Origin: Bacillota bacterium
GTDB taxonomy: Bacteria; Bacillota; Clostridia; Oscillospirales; Ruminococcaceae
Direction: 5' to 3'
DNA length: 64,000 nt
NCBI GenBank assembly: GCA_029572815.1
Contig: JAKPUQ010000089.1
Coordinates: forward strand, 62,001-126,000
Made by a program: the position numbers and the translations under genes. This document shows, piece after piece, positions 1 through 6,403 of this stretch (positions within the stretch are counted from its first letter, which is position 1; each line of letters starts with the position of its first letter). Under the pieces are notes generated by a model. That model searched no databases. It was given only the letters and a program-made list of their open reading frames with translations, and was not told where the DNA came from.

Positions 1-152
1 GAGGTGATAGAAAAACCCTCTGCCTCCAGGGATTTCACCGCTTTCCAGACGGCATTGCGGCTGACGCCCAGCTTCTCGGCAAGGGCGGCTCCCGAAATGA
101 ATTGATCGCCTGCACCGGCAAGGGTTGAGAGCAATTCGGTTTTCACGTTCAT
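1..152 (-). CDS. birA: BirA-type biotin repressor/ligase, N-terminal part
   Basis: This is the first 50 codons of a gene that runs off the left edge. The protein begins MNVKTELLSTLAGAGDQ and continues into a winged-helix DNA-binding region, with the motif GAALAEKLGVSRNAVWK at about residues 20-36. That motif is typical of the N-terminal domain of bifunctional BirA, which represses biotin genes and, through its missing C-terminal domain, ligates biotin to carrier proteins. The start at 152 follows an AAAGGA-like site about 13 bases upstream. Only the DNA-binding domain can be seen, so a stand-alone regulator of the same fold (HTH_11) cannot be excluded. Confidence 0.8.
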   Translation of the reverse strand, partial: MNVKTELLSTLAGAGDQFISGAALAEKLGVSRNAVWKAVKSLEAEGFSIT

Positions 153-250
153 GATATAGGATGTTCCTTTCGGTATTATTAACAATATTCTACCACAAAA
201 AAATATATAATGCAAGATAAATACAGAAAAAGAGGAAAAAAACAGTTATG

Positions 251-282
251 CCAAACAAAAAAGGACGGTTTTCCCGTCCTTT
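251..282 (-). terminator. Intrinsic terminator after the 176-aa membrane protein gene
   Basis: A 9-bp perfect stem (AAAGGACGG with CCGTCCTTT, 260-268 and 274-282) with a 5-base loop is followed on the minus strand by TTTTGTTTGG. It lies about 60 bases past the stop of the minus-strand gene at 340. Confidence 0.75.
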
Positions 283-339
283 ATGGTATATAATTTTATC
301 AGAAGCAGCTCCTGGAGATTAGTGCTGTTACGGCGGCTC

Positions 340-870
340 TCAGACGATGGGCGGCGCGGGAGCGTTCTTCTCCGCAAGCTTACGGGCTTTTTTTGCGCGG
401 CGCTGTTCTCTCAGGTCGTAGGAGCAGAGCTGCACCGCCGCTATGATGACCGCCATTGCGGCAGGCAGGATACAGGGCAGTATCCTTGCGGCATACATTC
501 CGCTGACAGGGGAGAGCGTGTACTTGTCCGTCCAGCCGCTTGCGTCGGCGTGGTCCGTGAGTGTTTTCAGCATGGCAAGGCAGAGGACAAGACCTCCTGC
601 CGAGAGGAGCACCGCGAGGATATTAGGCAGATTTTTTCTGAAAAGGCACAAAACGGCTCCCGCTGTCATAAGTATGGCAGAAATAATCATGAATATACCT
701 GTTTTTGCCAGGTCTTCGCCGTAGCTTTCGCGGTTATAGAGAAGTCCCGAGCCTGCAAGGACAGGCATGGCGCAGGAGAAAACAAAGCTCAGCACCAGCA
801 TCACCGCCTTTGCGGCAGTCATAATGGGCGAGCGTTTCCGCGGCATTTTTTTCATTTTTTTTGCGTTCAT
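340..870 (-). CDS. Predicted four-helix membrane protein, function unknown
   Basis: A 176-aa protein with a basic N-terminus and four hydrophobic stretches at roughly residues 17-40, 57-77, 80-101 and 127-150, ending in a basic tail and APAPP. It is therefore probably an inner-membrane protein with both ends in the cytoplasm. The start at 870 has GGAG seven bases upstream, and a good terminator follows the gene, which supports this strand over the longer antisense frame on the plus strand. It stands alone between birA and spoIVB. I do not recognise the family and no catalytic motif is visible. Confidence 0.75.
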   Translation of the reverse strand: MNAKKMKKMPRKRSPIMTAAKAVMLVLSFVFSCAMPVLAGSGLLYNRESYGEDLAKTGIFMIISAILMTAGAVLCLFRKNLPNILAVLLSAGGLVLCLAMLKTLTDHADASGWTDKYTLSPVSGMYAARILPCILPAAMAVIIAAVQLCSYDLREQRRAKKARKLAEKNAPAPPIV

Positions 871-944
871 TTTTTACTCCACATGAATATTACGGCTGTG
901 TGTAATTCTCAGACATAAACACAGTCCGCCGCCGCATAATAGAT

Positions 945-962
945 ATGTTCCCGCGGGAACAT
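945..962. promoter_or_regulatory. 18-bp perfect palindrome just upstream of spoIVB
   Basis: ATGTTCCCGCGGGAACAT is a perfect inverted repeat ending about 17 bases before the spoIVB start and overlapping the region just upstream of its ribosome-binding site. It could be an operator or an mRNA hairpin. A CATAATA sequence just upstream (935-941) resembles the -10 of forespore sigma-G promoters, but no convincing -35 was found. Confidence 0.45.
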
Positions 963-979
963 GAAAGAAAGGAAAGAAA

Positions 980-2206
980 ATGCGATTAAAAAGAAAAATT
1001 ATAAAAACTGCTGCGGCACTATTATCTGCGGCTTTTTTAGGATTATACGGCACAGCAGGGTATTATTCCGCCCGCCTGCCCGACGTTATCACGGCGGAAC
1101 GGGCAGAGGATATAAAAATAGCGGGATTTCCCGAGCTGAGCTGCTGTACTGACACAGAGGCGGCTATACCTGCCGCACAGACCTGTTCGGATACAGAACG
1201 GGTCACGCTTTCGCTTTTCGGGGCAATTCCCGTTAAAAATGTTGAAGTTCACAGGGAGGAAGCTCCCGTTTTTGCTGTGGGAGGACGTCCCTTCGGCATA
1301 AAGCTCCTTATGGAGGGTGTCATGGTCACAGGTCTGGGGGACGTTGAGACCACCGACGGTGTCTGCATCTGTCCTGCAAAGGAAGCAGGCATACAGAAGG
1401 GTGATGTCATACGCCGTGCAGACGGTGTTGAGCTCACCTCCAACGATCAGCTCCAGGAGCTGATCTCGTCCTCCTGCGGAAAAGCTATAGAGCTTTCCGC
1501 AGACCGTGACGGAGAATGCTTTACCGCATACCTCCAGCCTGTTATGTCCCGACGGAGCAGAGGCTGGAAGGGCGGTATGTGGGTCCGCGACAGTATTGCA
1601 GGCATAGGCACCATGACCTTTTTTGACAAGGAAACAGGCAGCTTTGTCGGACTTGGGCACCCCATATGCGATTCCGACACAGGAGGGATAGTTCCTGTAC
1701 ACAGCGGTGAAGCTGTTCCTGTTGATATTACCGAAGTAAAGCGCGGCGCGCGGGGACTTCCGGGAGAGCTCCGGGGAGCCTTCTCAAAAAGCGGAAGCTT
1801 CGGTATCCTTGACCGTAACAAGTCAAGCGGCATATACGGCCGTCTTTCTCCCGGGGCACTTGCCACGATCTCTGAAAGCTGTGAGGAATTCACAATGGCA
1901 CGCCGACAGGAAGTCGGCACGGGAGCGGCGGAGATATATGCCACGGTCGATGGTGATACGCCGGAGAGGTACTCCGCCGAGATAGTCAGTGTTGACTACG
2001 GCAGCGTCGGGACCTCCAAGAATATGGTGATACGCATAACCGATGAGAGGCTTCTTGAGCGCACAGGCGGCATAGTGCAGGGCATGAGCGGCAGCCCCGT
2101 TATCCAGAACGGAAAGCTTGCGGGAGCTGTTACCCATGTATTTGTAGCCGACCCTGCTCAGGGCTATGGTATTTTTGCGGAAAACATGGCAGAGGGCATG
2201 AAATAG
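980..2206 (+). CDS. spoIVB: SpoIVB peptidase (sporulation signalling protease, S55)
   Basis: SpoIVB is secreted from the forespore into the intermembrane space and cleaves SpoIVFA, which switches on pro-sigma-K processing in the mother cell. The 408-aa protein has an N-terminal membrane anchor (about 6-27), a PDZ-like domain (about 105-175) and an S55 peptidase domain (about 195-408). The expected catalytic elements are present: His227 in GLGHPICD and the serine of GMSGSP near 370-372. Length is close to the Bacillus protein (about 426 aa). The start has GAAAGGA upstream. Unlike in Bacillus, recN and spo0A are not adjacent here. It is strong evidence for a spore-forming lineage, although spore formation itself is not shown. 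Confidence 0.93.
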   Translation: MRLKRKIIKTAAALLSAAFLGLYGTAGYYSARLPDVITAERAEDIKIAGFPELSCCTDTEAAIPAAQTCSDTERVTLSLFGAIPVKNVEVHREEAPVFAVGGRPFGIKLLMEGVMVTGLGDVETTDGVCICPAKEAGIQKGDVIRRADGVELTSNDQLQELISSSCGKAIELSADRDGECFTAYLQPVMSRRSRGWKGGMWVRDSIAGIGTMTFFDKETGSFVGLGHPICDSDTGGIVPVHSGEAVPVDITEVKRGARGLPGELRGAFSKSGSFGILDRNKSSGIYGRLSPGALATISESCEEFTMARRQEVGTGAAEIYATVDGDTPERYSAEIVSVDYGSVGTSKNMVIRITDERLLERTGGIVQGMSGSPVIQNGKLAGAVTHVFVADPAQGYGIFAENMAEGMK

Positions 2207-2226
2207 CCCTCTCCGGGAATAAAAGC

Positions 2227-2258
2227 GGGCGTTACGGAAAGTAACGCCCCAAGTTTTT
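2227..2258. terminator. Bidirectional terminator between spoIVB and ptsH
   Basis: A 9-bp perfect stem GGGCGTTAC/GTAACGCCC (2227-2235 and 2241-2249) has a GGAAA loop. It is followed by a T-run on the plus strand (AAGTTTTT) and by GCTTTTATT on the minus strand, so it can end both convergent genes. Confidence 0.8.
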
Positions 2259-2265
2259 GTGTTGA

Positions 2266-2538
2266 TTATCTGTTTTCTTCGCTGAAACCGCTGTCAACGA
2301 GTTCGATAAGAGCGTCAACTGCTGCCTTCTCGTCAGCTCCGTCAGCGATAACCTTTACATTTGTACCGCCTACGATACCGAGAGAAAGAATTCCGAGCAG
2401 GCTCTTAGCGTTTACTCTGCGTTCTTCTTTTTCGATCCAGATTGATGACTTGAACTCATTAGCCTTCTGAATAAAGAAGGTTGCAGGTCTTGCATGAAGT
2501 CCAACCTGATTCTTAACCATTACTTCTCTTACAAACAT
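2266..2538 (-). CDS. ptsH: HPr phosphocarrier protein
   Basis: HPr carries phosphate from enzyme I to sugar-specific PTS enzymes and, when phosphorylated on Ser46 by HPr kinase, acts in carbon catabolite control in Firmicutes. The 90-aa product has His15 in GLHARPAT and Ser46 in AKSLLGIL, so both the transport and regulatory sites are present; this separates it from Crh, which lacks His15. The start at 2538 is chosen because AGGAG lies about nine bases upstream; an in-frame extension to 2577 has no site. It is monocistronic with its own promoter. No ptsI or PTS permease is in the window, so the regulatory role may be the main one. Confidence 0.93.
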   Translation of the reverse strand: MFVREVMVKNQVGLHARPATFFIQKANEFKSSIWIEKEERRVNAKSLLGILSLGIVGGTNVKVIADGADEKAAVDALIELVDSGFSEENR

Positions 2539-2622
2539 ATACAACTCTCCTATTCTCTGTATTACAGCCCCTCTCAACAGGACTGCGTTGCCGTTTGCAA
2601 ATATGTTTCACTTGCTGATATC

Positions 2623-2651
2623 ATTATACAATCATTTTTTCGCCCCGTCAA
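2623..2651 (-). promoter_or_regulatory. Sigma-A promoter of ptsH
   Basis: On the minus strand, TTGACG (2651-2646) and TATAAT (2628-2623) are separated by exactly 17 bases, about 85 bases upstream of the HPr start. Confidence 0.8.
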
Positions 2652-2767
2652 CGGATTTTTGCGATTAAAATCCATCTTTTCGCTAAATTCTACATTTAGA
2701 TTAAATGTGAATGAAATTTTATCAACAAGCTTGTTTATTATCACTACAAAAAATTGTTGACAGTAAT

Positions 2768-2807
2768 TGTTGAAAGTGCATATTTTTCAACATAGGAATA
2801 TGTTGAA
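2768..2807. repeat. Two overlapping inverted repeats
   Basis: TGTTGAAA...TTTCAACA (2768-2775 with 2785-2792) overlaps TTCAACATA-GGAA-TATGTTGAA (2786-2807). The two palindromes share the TTCAACA core, so alternative hairpins or a double operator are possible. They lie past trmD and upstream of the ptsH promoter. Confidence 0.5.
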
Positions 2808-2902
2808 TTCTTCTAAGCGGAGAATGTTTTTTTGTATATACAGCCAGTTAATGTGTGGAACAGCAATAAATGAAAGGAGAAATTTTTCACCGCAAATTTT
2901 GG

Positions 2903-3601
2903 TCAGTCATTTTCTGCCTTAAATTTAGCTAAAAGATCGGGCCTTCTTTCAGCTGTTATTTTAAGGCTCTGTTCATGACGCCAGGTCTCGATGTTCTTGT
3001 GATGACCTGAAAGGAGCACAGGGGGGACGGCTTCACCCTCCCAGACCTCGGGGCGTGTGTACTGAGGATACTCCAGCAGACCGCTGTAAATGCTCTCGTC
3101 GGTGAAGCACACCTCATCTGAGAGGACGCCCTCGCACATACGGGCAACAGCGTCAGCCACTACCATTGCAGGCAGCTCGCCGCCTGTCAGGACATAGTCG
3201 CCGATAGACAGCTCCTCGTCCACGATCTTGTCGATAACACGCTGATCCACGCCCTCATAGTGACCGCAGATGATGAGGATGTTGTCCATTTTTGACAGCT
3301 CCACAGCACGCTTCTGATCGAATACTCTGCCCTTGGGTGACATATAAATAGTATGTGGCTTTGCGCCAAGCTCCTCGCAGACCGCCTTGTAGCAGTTGTA
3401 AATTGGCTCGCACTGCATTACCATACCCATGCCTCCTCCGTAGGGAGTATCGTCCACGCGGCGGTGCTTGTCCTGGGTGTATTCTCTTATCTGGCGGCAG
3501 TGAAGGCTGAGCTTTTCTGCACGTCTTGCGCGTCCAACTATGCTCTCGCCGAGAACGGCTTCGCACATTTCGGGAAAGAGAGTTGCTATCTCAATATGCA
3601 T
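2903..3601 (-). CDS. trmD: tRNA (guanine-37-N1)-methyltransferase
   Basis: TrmD methylates G37 next to the anticodon using S-adenosylmethionine and so prevents +1 frameshifting; it is normally essential. The 232-aa protein matches the family length and shows the conserved [15 protein letters not shown] segment near residue 55, [11 protein letters not shown] near 110 and the knotted SAM-binding part [15 protein letters not shown] near 130-145. AAGGAG precedes the start. It is the last gene of a minus-strand cluster headed by rimM. TrmD and RimM are usually adjacent, but here two unknown genes lie between them. Confidence 0.96.
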   Translation of the reverse strand: MHIEIATLFPEMCEAVLGESIVGRARRAEKLSLHCRQIREYTQDKHRRVDDTPYGGGMGMVMQCEPIYNCYKAVCEELGAKPHTIYMSPKGRVFDQKRAVELSKMDNILIICGHYEGVDQRVIDKIVDEELSIGDYVLTGGELPAMVVADAVARMCEGVLSDEVCFTDESIYSGLLEYPQYTRPEVWEGEAVPPVLLSGHHKNIETWRHEQSLKITAERRPDLLAKFKAEND

Positions 3602-3624
3602 TTTTTTCTCCTTTTCAAGAACAC

Positions 3625-3644
3625 AGGACCGCCGAAGCGGTCCT
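3625..3644 (-). terminator. UUCG-capped hairpin between the 241-aa gene and trmD
   Basis: On the minus strand, AGGACCGC-TTCG-GCGGTCCT is a perfect 8-bp stem with a C(UUCG)G tetraloop, a very stable RNA hairpin. The following sequence (GTGTTCTTG) is a poor U-tract, so partial termination, an mRNA-end or a stabilising element are all possible. It could adjust trmD output relative to the upstream genes. Confidence 0.55.
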
Positions 3645-3652
3645 TTTATAGT

Positions 3653-4378
3653 TTATTCCGTAAGCTTTATATTTCCTGCGATGGAAAGTATCTCGTCCCT
3701 GTCGGTAAAGCTGAGATCGATAACGTATCTTTTGCGCTTGCTCTTATCGGGATAGATATTGATAATGGCTTCCTTATGGTTTTCAGGAGCTTCTGCGGTG
3801 ACCATGTAGCCGTGATAGCCCACGCCGTCAACGATATACAGGTCCACAGGGTGTTCCTCGCCCATGTACAGGTCATTTTTCATGCTCATCATTTTGTAGA
3901 AGGTCTTGGAGTTCTTCATATCATGTATATCGAAGTCGTCCATGGTAAGTGAGCAGAACAGCTTGACGAATTCGTAGCCGGTCTCGGGAGTTGTCTTCTT
4001 GACAGCCTTGCAGTAGCGGTCAAGGTCCTCATGGGAAATGCCCGTTCTGTCGAGAAAATCGTAGTTTTCGCCGAAAGTCTCGGCATATATTGATATTGAA
4101 TGGCTTTTGTCCTTGTTTTCCCAGAGCGCCTGATTTTTGTCACCGGTGTGCTGAGCCTCCATATCGCCCCACGCAGTCATGCGGACTCCGAGATTAGCGT
4201 AGTCGGCAAAGTCATCGGGCAGGGGAGCAAGGTCTGCGGGCAGCTCATGGGTGATGTTATCGCGGAGCTCAAGGTCATGGGTACACTTATAATAATAAGG
4301 TATGCCCGGGAAGAAATATGCCGTGACTCCGACAGCGATAACGATGAGCAGAAACAGAATGCCTAAGAATTTTTTCAT
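3653..4378 (-). CDS. Membrane-anchored protein, function unknown
   Basis: A 241-aa protein with one N-terminal hydrophobic segment (about residues 4-24), no lipobox, and a long hydrophilic, acidic remainder that should lie outside the membrane. I do not recognise the domain. The start at 4378 follows AAGGAGGC. A short GGCGG/CCGCC hairpin (4396-4409) sits directly ahead of that site. It lies between the 196-aa membrane protein and trmD in the same orientation and is probably co-transcribed with rimM, but nothing in the sequence links it to tRNA modification. Confidence 0.75.
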   Translation of the reverse strand: MKKFLGILFLLIVIAVGVTAYFFPGIPYYYKCTHDLELRDNITHELPADLAPLPDDFADYANLGVRMTAWGDMEAQHTGDKNQALWENKDKSHSISIYAETFGENYDFLDRTGISHEDLDRYCKAVKKTTPETGYEFVKLFCSLTMDDFDIHDMKNSKTFYKMMSMKNDLYMGEEHPVDLYIVDGVGYHGYMVTAEAPENHKEAIINIYPDKSKRKRYVIDLSFTDRDEILSIAGNIKLTE

Positions 4379-4432
4379 GATGAGTGCCTCCTTTTGGCGG
4401 AATACCGCCGTTTTTCTTTTGTTCTTTGTTCT

Positions 4433-5023
4433 TTATATCTCTTTTTCTATATCTTTTTTATGCATGAGATGAATGCCTATATGACCTATGCCAAGTATGA
4501 CTGCCGCCGCAGTAAGAAAGACGCTGCAGGCGTATATTCCCAGAAGGAATACGGCAAAAACGGGAAGTGAAGCTCCTGCCAGGGGAAAACCGCAGTAGTC
4601 CGAGTACATATCCGCCAGAGTGCGGCTGCTCCGGAAATATTTCCGCCAGTAGAGCTCGTAGAGTATCATAAGTATAAGCGCAAGTATCATGTAGCCCAGT
4701 CTCGGCGAGATTGAGAAGCTGTCAAGCCGTCTGTCGATAAGCACAAGTACAGACACGAGAGCCTCTCCTGCCCGTTCAAGTGCCAGAAGCACCTTGTTCT
4801 CCCGCTTTGAAGCCTCCTCGTAGCCCTGAGGCTGCTTTTTGCTCCAGATGATATTGGGTATGAACAGCATGAGCAGGAAAACTATCCCCACAACTGAAAT
4901 ACCCCATTTGGGCAGTCCGAACCAGCTTTCGGGGAGACCGCCGCTCACTGACAGAGACCATGCTGCAATAGCTGCAAAAGCCGCGCACAGCGCTGCCAGA
5001 GCGATGATATTGCTCTTTTTCAT
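4433..5023 (-). CDS. Predicted polytopic membrane protein
   Basis: A 196-aa protein with hydrophobic segments at about residues 5-27, 40-60, 108-126 and 148-183, the last long enough for two helices. A basic loop around residues 60-75 (SKKQPQGYEEASKREN) is followed by an amphipathic stretch. The general pattern is of an uncharacterised Firmicute integral membrane protein. The start codon lies one base past the rimM stop, so translation is probably coupled to rimM. No enzyme or transporter signature is visible. Confidence 0.72.
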   Translation of the reverse strand: MKKSNIIALAALCAAFAAIAAWSLSVSGGLPESWFGLPKWGISVVGIVFLLMLFIPNIIWSKKQPQGYEEASKRENKVLLALERAGEALVSVLVLIDRRLDSFSISPRLGYMILALILMILYELYWRKYFRSSRTLADMYSDYCGFPLAGASLPVFAVFLLGIYACSVFLTAAAVILGIGHIGIHLMHKKDIEKEI

Positions 5024-5024
5024 A

Positions 5025-5528
5025 TCAGTCGAAAAGCCCGTCCAGAGGGCGGATAGTCATAACGCCGCCGTCAATGTCCGTGGAGATGACCACATCTCCG
5101 ATAGCGGGCACAAGGTACTCGCGGTCTTCGCCCTTGATGACGTAGACGTCGTTGGCGCCTGTCTGCATAACATCAGCTATCTTGCCGTAGACCCTGTCCG
5201 TATCGGCGTCGCGTACCTCAAGACCGATGAGGTCCTGAATGAAGTAGGTGTCATCGTCCAGCTCAAGGTCATCGCGGTGCATATACAGCACCTTGTTGCG
5301 GAGCTTTTCCGCCGCCTCGGGAGTGTCTACTCCCTCTATCTTGGCGATGACTGTATTCTTGAACACGCGTGAGCGCTCAATGAACACTTCCTCGTGATTT
5401 TTTCCTATAAAAAGCCTGTCGAACTCCGCAAGGAGGTCGGGGCTGTCGGTGTAGGGCATTATCTTCACTTCACCCCGTATACCGTGGGTAGTGACTATCT
5501 TGCCTGCTTCCAGATATTCCTTTTTCAT
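5025..5528 (-). CDS. rimM: 16S rRNA processing/ribosome maturation factor RimM
   Basis: RimM helps assemble the head of the 30S subunit and binds ribosomal protein S19. The 167-aa protein has the usual N-terminal motif GKIVTTHGIRGEVK (residues 9-22) and the C-terminal PRC-barrel portion, ending in a conserved YLVPAIGDVV stretch. Length is normal. AAGGAG precedes the start. In many bacteria the order is rpsP-rimM-trmD-rplS; here rpsP and rplS are absent and two membrane-protein genes separate rimM from trmD. Confidence 0.95.
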   Translation of the reverse strand: MKKEYLEAGKIVTTHGIRGEVKIMPYTDSPDLLAEFDRLFIGKNHEEVFIERSRVFKNTVIAKIEGVDTPEAAEKLRNKVLYMHRDDLELDDDTYFIQDLIGLEVRDADTDRVYGKIADVMQTGANDVYVIKGEDREYLVPAIGDVVISTDIDGGVMTIRPLDGLFD

Positions 5529-5564
5529 TTTATCTCCTTGGTCATAGGGACGGATATATCGTAG

Positions 5565-6170
5565 TTAATGTGTAAGTCTGCGCCTGCAGTAAGAACGCTT
5601 GCCGCACTTGGGGCAGGTGAGACTTCTCCTTGTTATAGTATGAACACCGAAGAGATAGCTCGCTGCAGACGGTACGAAGCGAGTTCCGCAGTACTTGCAC
5701 TCGTAAGTGCCGGCGGTCATATCCTCGATGGCTGCAACGGCTATTCCGCCGATCATAACTATAATGCCTATGGCTAAGAGCAGACCTCTCTGCCATGTCT
5801 CCATATTGAATACGCCTGAAACGAGTATGAGGGTACAGCCTGCGAGTATACCTGTAACTCCCGCAATAACAGAAACAATTATCTTTCTGATGCTTTCTTC
5901 TTTTTCACGCATGATATTCATAATATTTTCCTCCGCTTTCTTTTTGTAGTCCTCGTCGGGGATACGCTCGCCCGTGAGGAGCTCATTGACATTGATACCT
6001 AACTTTTCACAGAGGGGTAACATAAGGGACACCTCGGGCATACCCTTGCCTGTCTCCCACTTGGAAACTGTCTTATCGCTGATAAGGAGTTCTTCGCCAA
6101 GCTGTTTCTGTGTAAGTCCTTTTTCTTTTCTCATCTGAGAGATGAATTTACCGATCTTTACCTGATCCAT
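5565..6170 (-). CDS. XRE-family regulator with two membrane helices and a zinc-ribbon tail
   Basis: The 201-aa protein has a Cro/CI-type helix-turn-helix at residues 8-60 (GLTQKQLGEELLISDKTVSKW), two hydrophobic helices at about 93-117 and 126-147, and a C-terminal pair of CxxC motifs (CKYC near 155, CPKC near 185) that should bind zinc. It is probably a membrane-tethered regulator, perhaps sensing an envelope signal, but the signal and targets are unknown. GGAGG precedes the start. It lies just upstream of rimM with a 36-base gap, so it could be co-transcribed. Confidence 0.85.
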   Translation of the reverse strand: MDQVKIGKFISQMRKEKGLTQKQLGEELLISDKTVSKWETGKGMPEVSLMLPLCEKLGINVNELLTGERIPDEDYKKKAEENIMNIMREKEESIRKIIVSVIAGVTGILAGCTLILVSGVFNMETWQRGLLLAIGIIVMIGGIAVAAIEDMTAGTYECKYCGTRFVPSAASYLFGVHTITRRSLTCPKCGKRSYCRRRLTH

Positions 6171-6295
6171 TCATGTGTCCTCCTTTCTGAGAAAAGTGTA
6201 TCATGCTGCGGAGAAAAAGTACACCCATGAGCCGTAGAATTATGATATAAAGCGGAGTCTACGCTTCGTAGAGTGCGTGAAATAGCCAATTCTGA

Positions 6296-6330
6296 GCCAT
6301 TAGCCATTAGCCCTTAGCCCTTAGCCGTCA
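6296..6330. repeat. Heptameric tandem repeat array A
   Basis: Five contiguous 7-bp units of the form GCCNTTA (two GCCATTA, two GCCCTTA, one GCCGTCA) lie past the purB stop. Related arrays occur at 14225, 42218, 42295, 44506, 46734, 46831 and 61540. Confidence 0.85.
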
Positions 6331-6356
6331 GTAGGGAACGGCGCCCCCGCCGTTCC
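6331..6356. repeat. TGTAGGG-type hairpin element downstream of purB
   Basis: GTAGGGAACGGC starts a perfect 8-bp hairpin (GGAACGGC/GCCGTTCC, 6335-6342 and 6349-6356) directly next to array A. A second GC-rich segment follows to about 6400. No U-tract is present, so it is better read as a REP-like element than as a terminator. Confidence 0.6.
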
Positions 6357-6403
6357 GCAAACACATAATTATTGCAGTGAAACGCCGCGGGGGCGCTCCG
6401 CGC

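Larger units (their letters stand above)
2539..2902. other. Gene-free AT-rich region between ptsH and trmD
   Basis: This 364-base stretch holds the ptsH leader and promoter (2623-2651) and a pair of overlapping palindromes (2768-2807). I see no credible gene in either strand. The short plus-strand frame at 2494-2760 has no ribosome site and overlaps ptsH. Confidence 0.7.

Noticed and set aside
283-918. 211-aa plus-strand frame opposite the 176-aa membrane gene
   Set aside because: Cys/His/Arg-rich composition without motifs, no ribosome site, and the opposite frame has hydrophobic helices, a good site and a terminator.
2757-2786. Possible plus-strand promoter starting TTGACA
   Set aside because: The -10 (ATATTT) is poor and no plus-strand gene follows.
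6296-6330. CRISPR array
   Set aside because: Units are 7 bp and directly adjacent, without spacers; no cas gene is near.
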